Of a DNA stretch of 53,707 nucleotides, positions 23,405-33,799 are shown in pieces. Origin of the DNA: Chara braunii (Eukaryota > Streptophyta > Charophyceae > Charales > Characeae); the NCBI GenBank assembly GCA_003427395.1, contig BFEA01000741.1:292554-346260 (forward strand). The letters are read 5' to 3'. How positions within the stretch are numbered: position 1 is the first letter of the stretch; every line of letters begins with the position of its first letter. Both the position numbers and the translations under genes were made by a program. The notes under the pieces are model-generated. The model saw nothing but the letters and a program-made list of their open reading frames with translations. It made no database searches and was not told the DNA's origin.

Positions 23405-23455
23405 GATGTAGGACCCAGTTTCCAGCAGGTGCAGCTCCTCACCAATAGAGAGGAG
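23405..23455 (+). repeat. 3' tail remnant, plus orientation
   Basis: AGGACCCAGTTTCCAGCAGG followed by TGCAGCTCCTCACCAATAG is the same tail as in the LINEs, but on the plus strand and with a degraded left stem arm. No poly-A remains. It sits just beyond the 5' truncation of copy 2, in opposite orientation. Confidence 0.6.
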
Positions 23456-23547
23456 CAATCTGTCGGGAGATATCACAGGATGATGCTTTCATAACCCCCT
23501 GAGGCACCCCGGCACGAATGTCAAAAAATAATAGGGGAAACTAGAGG

Positions 23548-23709
23548 GAGTCACAAAAACGAGTTATAATTGCACTACTATGGGCCAAGACACAGTTTTA
23601 AATTGCAGTTCGGGCAATGTATACAACCCAGCTTTCTGGCCAGGTAGGGTGCTGGAAGTGCAATTGCAAACTGTATCTTGCCTCGTAGTGCAACTCGTTT
23701 TGGGGACTC
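23548..23709. repeat. Foldback / MITE-like element 3
   Basis: Long imperfect arms (about 23548-23611 and 23655-23709) begin GAGTC-x-C-AAAACGAGTT and include GCACTAC and GCAATTGCA-type segments. The right arm lacks a 5-bp block present in the left. It ends about 50 bp from the splice donor at 23761. Confidence 0.75.
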
Positions 23710-23761
23710 TTTATAAAAACAAAATTCAAATCTTTTTTTTTTTTTTTCACAATCTACTTAC

Positions 23762-25129
23762 CTTTACCGTGTAATTGCCAAGTGGCTCCAGTTCATAGAC
23801 TCTGGGACTGAAGCAAGGCATCCAGACCTCCACCTCTATTGGATCTTGTGTTACAGTGCAGAACGATCCCGCAACTCCTGAACCAACAAGTTCATCCACG
23901 ACAGAGAATGACACCTTGAAGGAACCATCTTGTTCTTGGGATTGGGACAAGATATAGACATCTGGGCCCAAAGTGTCAATAAGAAACTTCACTGCTTGTA
24001 CCTCCCCTCTGTTTCCAGCCAAATCGGACGCTAATAACAGGACTCTGTATGGCCCATCTGACACATTGTAATACCTGATAGGGTCCTTGCAAGACACCCA
24101 TCTCCCCACAGCACTCTGGAATTCAAACCCCCCGCTTGGCTCTTCCGGAAGGTCAATCGGCTCCATGTTTGTCTCGTCAGGGCCCAAGGAAGGGAACTTT
24201 GGAATAACTTCATTTACCCCACCATTTCCAGTAATCTCCTTGTTCTTGCTGGCTGGTTCGATCCTTGAGTCAGACTGGGTTATCGCCGCCCATGGCATGA
24301 ATGTTGCACTCTGCACTGTGATGCTTCCATCAGGCTCCTCCATCGCAGTCGCTGACATGTCCTTCCTTCCCTTTTTCTTGCCGTAACCAGATGTCGTTGA
24401 ATTGGTAATGCGCAGTGGCAGTTTCTCATTTAGCGGCGATATGTCGCCGTGGTCACTGTTTCCGATGGAGTGATTGAAATAGTCATCATCTCCTTTGGTG
24501 TAGCTGAGAGCTGTCGGCAAATCAGAAGCTGGACTTGGATTCACAGAATGCTTGGCGGCGATGTTGCTCCGAACGAGAAGTGGAGCTACTTGCTGGGAGG
24601 GTGATTTGTTTTTATATTTGCCCTTGAGATGGGGGTTACTCTGGCTTGCATTTTTGGTACTAGGCTCAGTTGGGACCCTTCTCAGCTGTGCATCTATGAC
24701 TCCTCTTTGAAGGTAACATTTGGCAATGACAGGTTCGTTGGCAGCGAAATTCACGAAGAAGGACGAGCTTTGTAAATAGGAGGCTGGCTGTGATAGCAAG
24801 GTGAGCTTCGGTGGAGTGACGTCGATGACAAACCTCCTTGATTCTGGCCAGCCACTCAGACCATCTCGATCTTCATTGAGAAAGCTCGTCGCTCGCACAC
24901 TGAACGTGTAGTTTCCCTCCTCTAAACTGCTGTACTTCACTGGAGAATTGCACCGCAGCCAATCATGTACGACGATGGGATCCTTTGGTGAAGTGCTGTT
25001 CTCTCTCCAAAGTGTGCAATACCATTCAGGCTGTATGGTTCCCATGGTCGATTCGTCAAGGGGACGATCCAAACCATAAGTAAACTCCGCATTGGTATCT
25101 CGGGTGTGATCAGGAGGGCCATCTGTTAT
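23762..25129 (-). CDS. Host gene exon (first visible): tandem Cys-paired Ig/FN3-like modules
   Basis: The internal exon has 456 codons, phase 0 at both ends. The acceptor is TTTTGCCTGGTGCAG|ATA (CAG at 25132-25130) and the donor is AAG|GTAAGT (intron from 23761). Module 1: ITDGPP start, Cys38, Cys60 in CNSP, NYTFSVRATS, FVIDVTPP. Module 2: Cys138 in AKCYLQRG, then 208 residues rich in Ser, Asn, Pro and Lys before Cys347 in WVSCKDP, ASDLAGNRG, FLIDTLGPD. Module 3: Cys424, Cys439 in CFSP, GNYTVK at the donor, completed by the next exon. Several N-x-S/T sites support a secreted or surface location. The pattern resembles 'CxSP..G-YTFxVRAxDxAGN' beta-sandwich repeats. I cannot name the protein. 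A Met six codons upstream of the exon is intronic; no start, signal peptide or promoter was found. Confidence 0.85.
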
Positions 25130-25316
25130 CTGCACCAGGCAAAACATGATGGTGCCTAGAACAAGATCAGTACAGCAATGAAACTACTGAAAAAAACAAA
25201 CCTGAGTTTACCTGGGGCCGATCAGTTCAAAGATGATATCTCAAGGTTGCCACCAACAAAGATCAACAATAGTAGCAAGGAAGGGGAAAAAAGAACGTGA
25301 AAAAAAAAGGCAGGCA
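25130..25316. other. Upstream intron of the host gene (start)
   Basis: AT-rich DNA with A runs. A possible donor CAG|GTAAAC lies at about 25212 on the minus strand, but all three frames before it are closed within a few codons, so I do not call an exon. Confidence 0.4.
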
Positions 25317-25480
25317 TTTTTTTATTTTATTTTTTTTTTGGGGCGGGGGGCCAAACAATGCTCCAATCTATTCGTGGGGAGCAGCACGTGCTGGGAACCA
25401 GGCCCAGCGTCCCATATGAGAATTTTACAGAACAGTATGAGGTACTGGGGCCATTACCAGGCTTCGGCTGAGGAAAACAG
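25317..25480 (-). repeat. SINE-like element with LINE-type tail
   Basis: On the minus strand: head GAAGCCTGGTAATGGCCCC (25441-25471), about 30 bp of unique DNA, then the tail (25413-25360) with stem CTGGG/CCCAG, loop CCTGGTT and a perfect 12-bp palindrome CAGCACGTGCTG (25382-25393), then an A-rich end. There is no LINE ORF. It is short and non-coding and shares only the tail with the LINEs. Confidence 0.7.
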
Positions 25481-25619
25481 ATCTTAGGAATCAAGCTGCT
25501 GGGGCCACGCAGCCCCCACCCTGGCCTCGACTGCAAGACGTGCGTGGTGGTCTCGACAACGCAGAAGTGGCCAGATCAGTGCCCGGGTTTCTACAAGCTG
25601 AATACATCCCTGAAGGACC

Positions 25620-25760
25620 GCCTATTCCAACCCTTGATACAGAGTGTCTGGCAGTTTGGCAGCATCAGAAACCTCTTTTTGACTTGAATCTATCATGGTT
25701 CAATAATGGACTACTCTACTTAGCAAAGAGATGCAAAGAGTTCTCCAAAAGGCGTGCTGT
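25620..25760 (+). pseudogene. LINE ORF2 linker fragment
   Basis: Plus-strand coding LSWFNNGLLYLAKRCKEFSK matches the endonuclease-RT linker of copies 3 and 4 (WFN.GLFFLSKKCKEFSK, WFNNGLTFIAKKCNEFSK). It is isolated, without endonuclease or RT. An exact 16-bp match TGTCAGCTACCATGTT links its distal flank (25819-25834) with 38450-38465. Confidence 0.7.
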
Positions 25761-25834
25761 AGGGCTAATAACCTTACAAGGGTATTTGGCCGTGTTTTTG
25801 CATTTGACAGAGTGGCAATGTCAGCTACCATGTT

Positions 25835-26349
25835 TTTTTTTTTTTTTTNGGTTGCCTAAAACCCTTTTTGTACTCATACCCATTTGCAATCCCTATACCC
25901 CCCATGATCGTTTTTGAGTGATGTACTACGATCTGTTCCTGTGCCGGATTCCAAACCCCCATTTTGCTGTTAGGATATTATGATGTTTTAAAAATCTAAA
26001 CCCTGAACCCTCCCTGGGCCCTCCGTAGCCCCTGTGACCCTTTAATGTAGCAGAAGGGAGATCATGCCATTAACCGTAACTCATAAGGCGCCTTCATCCC
26101 GCAAAGCTTAGTGAGGAACTTTAACGTGGACTCATGGACCAGGCCCTGTGTATAGCTCATCACTGCATCCCCTCAGATTCCTTTCTTCACCTTCCGTCTG
26201 TCCGCGGTCTTCGTGGCCATTCGCTCCGAGTGCCCTTGTTCAGCGAGCAAAGTCTTGGCTCCTTCCGAATGAACCCCCTTCAAGAACCTCGTCGTCGTGA
26301 TCGGTGCACTCCACCTTCCATCTGTTGTCGACCTTCCCTGTGAGCGACG
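25835..26349. other. Gene-free spacer
   Basis: T run at about 25833-25849 with one ambiguous base, short CTAAACCCTGAACCC telomere-like text near 25998, otherwise unremarkable. No coding or RNA signal. Confidence 0.5.
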
Positions 26350-28500
26350 TTACGGGACAGAGAGTGGGGGGGGCGGGGGAGGGGGGAGGGTGGGGGCGGG
26401 AGCCGGCTTCCGACAGAGGTGCTCAATCCTTCTCATTCTTCCTCCAGACGGGGGATTTGCAGAGTAGGGAATTGTGAAGTGGGAGTAAGGTTTGAGTGGC
26501 CAATCCTTCTCATTCTTCCTCCAGTTTTTCCATTGTAGCCTGGATTTGTGGAGGTCAGCCATGGCTCTTTTGGGACCCAGCCAGTCTTCCGTGAAGCGGG
26601 CAGTGAGCTCATTCTCTTTTAGCCGTTTCTGCGCTGTTGAAAGGGACATATCTTCAAGGAGTTTTTCAATTTGTTGGCTGGTTTTGTCCCATGCGGCTCT
26701 GATTCTCGCCACTAGGTAGTTGTTCCTTCGTGTGGGATGCAGTGAAGGTGTGCAGGTTTCTTTCGAAGGACCAGCGGGTCCGCCAAGCTAGCATCAGCAG
26801 TTCAATTCTGACTACTTGGAACAGGTTTTCTTTGTAGGGTGACCAGTCAGGTCGGGGGGCTGCCGGGACCCCGAGAAGCAACTGTTTTGGCACACACGGA
26901 AAGTCAGAATCAGTGAGAGCAGTCCAGGCTGCATCCCACCATCTCCAAATCTGGGTGACCATAGGGCAACCCAGCAGGCAATGCTCCAGCGTGGCTCGAG
27001 AACGTTGGGAGAACCAGTCACAGTATCTGCAGATAGGGCTAAGGAGGCCTTTTTGCTCCAGATCCGTCCTCGACACGATCCAGTCGGGGGTGGGCAGACA
27101 ACGGTACAGAATCTGCCACTGTAGGGCCATGTGCGATGTCGGCATAATGGCCCATGTAAAGTCGGCTAGGTCTGTGAGGGGTAATATAGAGTCCTTTTCC
27201 CATCTTTTCTGCACTGTCGATGTTGTGGTGCGGGCCTTATGTATTATTCGGTATCCTTGTTTGACCGTGTATTCCCATGGTCTGAGGTGATTTGTGGGGC
27301 CATCACTGGCCCACTGCCACTCCTGTGGGTCGAATGGGAGTGCCAAGATTGGGGAGGACGGTTGGAATGCAAAGTAGGAGTGGTCTTTCCTTTCCAGTAC
27401 CCGCACTCTAACCAAACACCCCCAGTTCAGATCTACATCACCGTCCCGGTGTCTTCGCAACTCAGAAAACTTGTCCCCCGGGGATGTCAAGACGTAAGTG
27501 TGGATATGTGCAATTTGATTCGTAAGCTTCACCACTTTGCCCACCCAAGGCGGGAGTCCGGTATGGAGCCAGCGGACCACCCAGTCCCCTTGAACAATCG
27601 AAGGCCCGTTTTTCAAGGGGGGGATCCATGCGAGCGGGATAGCTTCCTGGAGTTTTTCCAGGTTTGCTTCCCTGCCCCTAACGTACCGCAACTGACAGTG
27701 TAGTTGTTCTGCTGTTTTCCATGCCCCTTTCTGGAAGTCCCAGAGATCCCCCACTGTGAAAATCCCTTTTGCGACCCAGTGTGTCCAGTGAGAGCGTCTT
27801 GATAGCTGGAAGGGTACTCCATCGGCGTCACATATAAGAGGATTGCCGAAGAGTGGTTGCCTAACTATCTCATGCCATCTCAGGGGGGGAGGCAGGCGTT
27901 GGGGGCCCATCTCTCTCCACAATTTTAGCATATTGGGCCAAAGCGGGTCGTTGGATATGTCATTTGTTGTTTGCGCCCGTTCCGAAAGGGGGGGAGACGA
28001 ATGGGACGGTCCCGGAACCGGCCATGCAGGGTTGGTCAGCCATTGCAGGGGGTGGACCCTCTTGTCCGGTGGCGAAAAGGGGGCGAGGTTGGCAATTTGA
28101 ATGTGAGCATAGGGGGCCCACGGGACGTTGTTTCCCATCAGCAGTCTGGTGATGGTTTTGAAGGCCAGGGCTTTGAGTTGATCCCGGGGTTCTAGTATCG
28201 CCAAACCCCCTTTTGATCTAGGCTGGGCAATATTGTCCCATGCCACTCTCGAGAGGAACGTGGGGTCTTCAGGTCGTTTTTCCACATGTATGCTGCAGCT
28301 GCTTTCCTCAGCCTCTGAATCTGCTTGGGCGGGATCGGCCAGCATGCAGCTTTGTACCACATTGCTGAGAAGATTGCGGTATTGAGTGCGAGTGCTCTTC
28401 CGACGATTGAAGTGTGCAGTCCTTTCCACCTGGCCATTCTTTTCAGCGCCTCGTCCACGAGGGAGGCCCCATGATCCGGCGCACCTCAACAATTGATACC
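26350..28500 (-). pseudogene. Divergent 5'-truncated LINE ORF2 (copy of another subfamily)
   Basis: The fragment starts after the RT catalytic core with the thumb block ARWKGLHTSIVGRALALNTA and MWYKAACWPIPPKQ, passes a frameshift near 28250, then continues as RVAWDNIAQPRSKGGLAIL, the linker EAIPLAWIPPLKNGPSI, GDWVVRW and YFAFQPSSPILALPFDP, and the zinc-ribbon ICRYC...LEHCLLGCP. A second frameshift near 26710 leads to the C-terminus KRLKENELTARFTEDWLGPK. It is clearly related to, but more diverged than, copies 1, 3 and 4, and closest to the fragment at 52321-52745. No poly-A or shared tail is seen at its 3' end (about 26345). Confidence 0.85.
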
Positions 28501-28563
28501 ATGCCAGGGGGATGCTTGCGATGAGACTCTTGAATTGTGACAAACCTTTTTTTCCACTCCCCT
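28500..28563 (-). pseudogene. Short extra LINE linker block at the insertion site
   Basis: The minus strand reads FKSLIASIPLAWYQLLR, an IPLAWY block that normally lies between RT and zinc-ribbon. It is out of order here, upstream of the thumb block, while the neighbouring element has its own IPLAWI block further on. It is therefore a separate small fragment, or evidence of rearrangement, into which copy 3 inserted. Confidence 0.55.
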
Positions 28564-28594
<31 letters not shown>

Positions 28595-29188
28595 CAAAAC
28601 CACACCCCCTGCAGTGTTAGTGGTGCTGGTAAGAGCAGACACCACTAGCACCCGGGGAGAGGCTCCATCTATTGGTGGGGAGCTTCACCTGCTGGAAAAC
28701 GGGTCCAGCGTCCCATATACAGAATGATGAGCATGACCAGAAAGAGTAAGAAAGAATAAGAAATCTGCCAGCATTGATTATTCTGGTTTCCAGAGGATTA
28801 ACTGTGCAGGTTTCTTTGAGAACAGGGGGGAGACCTCTTCATCAAAAAAAGGATGTCAGATATCCACTGTTGAATAACCTAGTTCCTCCCTGTTTCTTAG
28901 GAACTTGAAGAAGATGTGTTGTAGAAGCAGCGTTGACTGCTTCAGAGCTCAGAGCTGAAATGTTGCAAAAGACTTGGATTCCCCACTCCACCTCCACAGA
29001 ATATGGTCGACCCTTTATCCCTCGGGGGGCACCGAGAGGCAGGGCCGTCTTGCGGTGAGATTGCACGAGCTTACATGAGATTATATGATCCAAGTAACAG
29101 TGATGCAACAAAGATGGAACGCAAGGACGGGAAAGGGGAGGGGGATCAGATAGGGTGACCAGGCGGGTGAGATCGTGACAGGGGCAAG
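28595..29188 (-). repeat. LINE 3' UTR with two conserved hairpins (copy 3)
   Basis: Hairpin 1 is the tail core (28662-28714): arms CTGGA/TCCAG, loop CCCGTTT. Hairpin 2 (28614-28625 with 28640-28651) has a 12-bp stem GTGTTAGTGGTG/CACCACTAGCAC with one G-T pair and a 14-nt loop; in copy 2 the stem is 13 bp and perfect while the loop differs. Homology with copy 2 continues to about 28900 (CTGCCAGCATTGATTA...). This is the likely template end for target-primed reverse transcription. Confidence 0.75.
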
Positions 29189-32100
29189 TCAAAACAGGGA
29201 CTCGACCAGAGCCAATGGGTGAGGGGGGAAGGGATCGGGGAAGTCCGTCGGGGGGCGTAGCGGGAAGGCAGGTTCTATCGTCGTCCAGTCCCTAAACAGT
29301 AGCCGGTAATCCCGTAATACAACCCTCTCCTGTTGCTGGGCTTCTTGCTTTCCACCACTCCATTCCACTCTGGCTATCCATCCTCCTTCTGCCCCCCCCA
29401 ACCAGTTGGTGCAGAAGGAGGTGATGGCTCGTTCCATGTCCCTCATCATCTGTAGCAGGTCGAGTTTTACCCTCATTTCCTGCCACCTGCTCATTATTTC
29501 CATTTGGACTTGTTGTCGGATTTGGTCAGTCGTTTCTGCTCCCTCCACCCTCACCCCCTCAAGTGCCATTAGGCAGCGCTGCCACCAAAGTCCCCATAGG
29601 ACTGCCCTTCGTCCCAAATTATACATATTTTCCACGAAGGGAGATTCTCCCTGTGCCTGTGGCCAATGGCCCAGTAGAATGGCTCTCCAGGACCATGGCC
29701 ATGGCGGATCTGGTATCATTTTTCTCCATATCCGATCCCACCATCGCCACGTAAGCTTCGCCGCAGGGCACTGCATGAAGATGTGCTCGATACTTTCGGC
29801 TCTTTTTTTAACAGGGAAGACACTTAGGCACCGTGGACACCATGGTACCGCCTGACCTTTCTGTTCCAGATTCGTGTGATCTATAGGCAAGTCCATGGTA
29901 GGTAAACATCGATGCACAATCTGCCACTGCAGGGAGGAGATCTTAGCTGGTTTGGTCTTTCCTCCTTGAAACCACCGAATCGGTGTAAGTAAGTTCCTGT
30001 CCACATTAAGATGCTTGGCCCAATGATCCATTATCACATCCCTCAACGGACGTTTGGGCCTCAACAACCGGTATGTGGACTTGACCGAGAGCTTATGTAG
30101 GTAGGTGTAACGGGGGGGGTTGGTTCTGCTTGTGGCCGGAACCCACCGCCACTCCAGTGGGTCAAAAGCCAAGTGTTGGATGCCGGTGTCTGGCTGATAG
30201 GCGACCGCCTCCTCTCCTTCTCCCAGCACCCGCACCCTAAAAACAGCAGTTGTATCTCTCCATTCGAGAGGGTCGTGACTCCCCTGCAATGTCCCTGTCT
30301 TGCGGACTGTGTACCATTCAATTAATACTTCTCGGGGCGTGGTCATGTGGATCATACCTATGCGTCCCCCCTCGCCTCTACCGGCAACCCAGTCATCCTC
30401 CCGGAAAACCGGACCTTTCCTGAGGGTTGTATACCATGCTAAGGGAATAGTATCCAATAGCTCTTCCAGGTTCATCTCAGTAAAATGATAGTATTTAAGC
30501 TTGCTGCGCAACTCTTCCCCTGTCCTCCATCTTCTTAAGACCGGGTCCCATAAATCCCCTATCCGGGTTACCCCATTCTTTACCCATCCTTTCCAAGGCG
30601 CTGACGTACTACACCTTATCTGCCCGTGCCTATCGAGCAGCCAGCGGTTTCCGAAGAGGGGCTGGCGGTATATTTCTTCCCATCTTTCAGGGGGTTGCTT
30701 ATCAGGGAGGGGAAGTTTGNGCCAGGCCTTGAGCAGNGAGGGCCAAAACTGGTCCATAATATCTTCCCCTTGGCCACCTTCCATCTGCCATTTTCGAGGT
30801 ATGGTCCAGTATTTGTCCTCTAGCNAGGTCAAGNGGTGTATTTCAGGGGGGGCTGNCGGGGCCAATCTAGCCAGGTGTTCCAGCNCCAGAACTTTCCACG
30901 GGCTATTTATCGTGAGAACAAGTTTTTTGAGCCATTGGAGNCGTAGAGCATGAANCTGCGTAGCCGGATCTATGATCCCCAGNCCCCCTGCGACCCTNGG
31001 CTGAATGATGGAGTCCCANGCGACCCTGCTGATTACATTTGTTCGCTCATCGTCCCCCCGCCATANNTAGGCTGCNATTTTTGNTNTCAGCCTCTGCAGT
31101 GCTTGNTTGCTTAAAGNCCACAACAGTGATTTGTACCATGTTGCTNCAAGCACTACATTATTGATTATCANTGCCNTGNCGAAGAGTGAGGTGGTCTTAT
31201 TTCGCCATTTGGCCAGTTTGGCTAGGGCCGGGCTGGTAATCCATTCGTCANTTGTCGGGGGNTGGCCTATCGCCGTCATAGATACTCNGAGNACCCTAAG
31301 CGGTGCTTCCAAAGGGAGCCATGAGNTACGGGGGGTCTCTAGTGGCCGGCCTCCTTGGTAGTGGATCCACCATCCTTGCGTTTTATTTCCCCANTTGACT
31401 TTCATGTCTNAGACTTGGCAAAATCTCTCCATCAGGCGTTGGATCTCTTCCATATTAGACGTGGTAGCTTCTACCATGATTGTGAGATCATCTGCAAAAA
31501 GAGAGCAAACCGGAACCGCTTCCTCGGAATATGGGCTATTTTTATTTTAGAAATGTCTTTGTTCGCCCGTAAGTTGGCCGCAAGGGCCTCCATGATAACT
31601 AGAAAAAGGAAGGGGGCAATGGGGTCCCCCTGACGGACCGATCTTTCAAGTTTTATCGGGGGGGGGCAAAGTCTCGTAAATCTGGATCGTTGTCGTGGCN
31701 TTTGCANGCAAGATGCGCACCCACCTTCTGAACACCGGTCCGAAGTTCATTTTNTGAAGNCATTTGTCCAAAAAAAGNCAGTCAACATGGTCATATGCTT
31801 TCTCAAAATCTATGAAGACCAATGCTGCGTTCTGCCGAGTGTGTCTGGCAAGATGCAGGACCTCATGGACCAGTAGGATGTTCTCCTGGATGTTCCGGCT
31901 ACGCATGAATCCAGTCTGGGCAGAATGTATNATGTCCTCCATCACAGGGATCATTCGGTTTGCCANTGCTTTAGCTAGCATTTTGTACGTCACTGTGAGG
32001 AGNGTGATGGGTCTGTAATTCNGAATATTCATCTTATCTCCTTTTTTGTATNGCAGTGATAAGATACCTTGTCCCACCATTTCTCNCATTCCCCCTGACA

Positions 32101-33763
32101 TCCATACTTCCGCATAGTAGTCCATAAGATCCTGGNTCATTGTGTCCCACATGGCGTCCCAGAATTCCTTGGGGAGTCCGTCTANGCCTNGTGACTTATC
32201 CTCTTCCATCTGCATGAGCGCTGTCCNGATTTCCTCCCTGAGTAGGGGTGCCTCTAGTTTTCTTTTNTGTTCATCCNAGAGGGACCCTTCCATGGGAACG
32301 AGGAACTCTTNTATCATCTGATGCCGAGTTTCCTCCTCCATGGGANNCACATGTGATGCAAANAGATCTTTGAAAAAATCCCGTGTGATTTTGACNCANC
32401 GGGCGGTTGTNAGTGCAGGCTGTGTCTCATCTGCTTCAGGATCATGTAGGGCTTCAATCGTTGNCCGTTTCNCCCTGATTTGGGCTATCCCAAAAAANTT
32501 NTTGTCCATTGACCCTTNTNAATTAAAATTAGATAGCTTTNCCCTAATACGCGTGCCTTGCCATCGGTATTGGGCATGGCTTAAGAGCTGGTCTTTNAGT
32601 GTTTGAATTTGTGTCAGCCTCTCCGCAGTTTCGGGGAGGTCCGNTGCATANGAGAGTCCTTGCTGTTCAAGATCTACCAGCCGATTCATGGTGTCTATTT
32701 CCTGTTGGTGGCGATGGGCCGCCAACANCTTGGAGAACTCTTTACATTTCTTTGATAAGAAAAAAAGTCCATNATTAAACCAGGTGATNTGAGAGTCGAG
32801 TTCCNGGCGGNGCTCCTTCCAATAGGCCCACGACTGGCGCAAATACTGTTGGAAGGAGTCAAGCCGTAATATCGATGTGTTCAGTTTATAGTAGCNCGCT
32901 CCCTGGTCGGGGCGTTTCCNAAAGGTGAGGGCTGTCATGCANATTTTGTGATCTAGCCCCGGAAAGGGGCTAGCCGNNAAAATTGTTGCATGCGTGAGTG
33001 CACCTTCCACANCGAGTGAGAGGAGAATTAGGTCTATCCTGNAGCGTGACGGTCTGGTCNGGTCGTTGTTGTGTTTTACACAAGTAAACTGTCGTTCGGT
33101 AGGAAAAAAGCGCCGGAAGGAGTCGAAGAGAGTGAGTGAAGAGCACAATTCCTCCAGTGTTTGTTCATCGTTTTCTACCGAGGCCATGGTGGAAGAGGGG
33201 ATTCTCCATCTGTCTAACCATCTGTCCGGAGCCGCATTAAAATCTCCTNCCAGAATCAGTNGGATGTCCAACTGCATGTCCGNCTGGACCTTATCTTTAA
33301 TTTTGTCAAAGAAGACCCGACGTTCCTGCGTTGTGTTCGGGGCGTAGAGNCATATGATGCTCACAACCTCTAATTCCNACATACCCAAAACTGCCACCCA
33401 TCTGCNTTCCTCTTCATCCNGCTCCCACCTGATCACCTCCAGTCTTGAGTTTGGTGGAACCCATATTGCCACTCCGGCCCGGCCCGGGCCAGGTGAGAAT
33501 GCCTGTACNGATTGGTGAGGNCATACCAGTTTGTGGGCCCTATGGTGTGTCGGCNTGTCCATCAAGTGTGTCTCTTGCACACAGATGACATCTGGCCATT
33601 CTCGTCCTCCAACTCCCCGGAGAAGGTCCCATAGGGCCTGTGTTTTTTCTTGGTTTTGCGAGGCAAGCCCGTTGACATTAATGGAGCGTAGATCCAAGTC
33701 AACCGTTTGTAGTGTGCGTTTCCACGCTCTATTTCTGCCGTAAAGTGTGGCTACCCAGTCCAT
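29189..33763 (-). pseudogene. LINE ORF2 polyprotein: endonuclease, RT, zinc-ribbon (two frameshifts)
   Basis: ORF2 cuts target DNA and copies the element RNA. Endonuclease motifs, minus strand: RSINVNGL, ICVQETHL, LYAPN, GDFNAAPD, RIDLIL and GLDHK are all present (33763 to about 32900). The linker with WFNxGLFFLSKKCKEFSK follows. RT: NYRPIxLL, QTGFM, ALVFIDFEKAYDHVD (about 32030-31770) and FADD at about 31500-31485. The linker has IPLAWY and GDWVAG; the zinc-ribbon is WCPRC...IEHIFMQC; the C-terminus is FPDPFPPHPLALVESLF. The frame breaks at a nine-G run near 31660 and again near 31527, where one base is missing relative to copy 4. The homopolymer break may be an assembly error, so the element could be intact in reality. 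About 1,525 codons is a normal length for L1-type ORF2 with a long C-terminal region. Confidence 0.88.
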
Positions 33764-33799
33764 TTCTGATGCGCAAGGGTCAGCCTATGATCCCTTTTT

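Larger units (their letters stand above)
15620..23761 (-). other. 8,142-bp intron of the host gene
   Basis: The donor GTAAGT (23761-23756) and acceptor TAG (15622-15620) flank it, and both exons are in phase 0. It has been filled with LINE pieces (16033-16338 plus, 22453-23336 minus), a foldback (23548-23709), tRNA-derived SINE pieces (20.17-21.90 kb), a 401-bp tandem duplication, GAT repeats and CT-rich spacers. A further small exon inside it is possible but is not needed, because the module reads through the join without a gap. Confidence 0.75.

Noticed and set aside
25130-25260. Additional upstream exon of the host gene
   Set aside because: A weak donor exists near 25212, but all frames before it contain stops.
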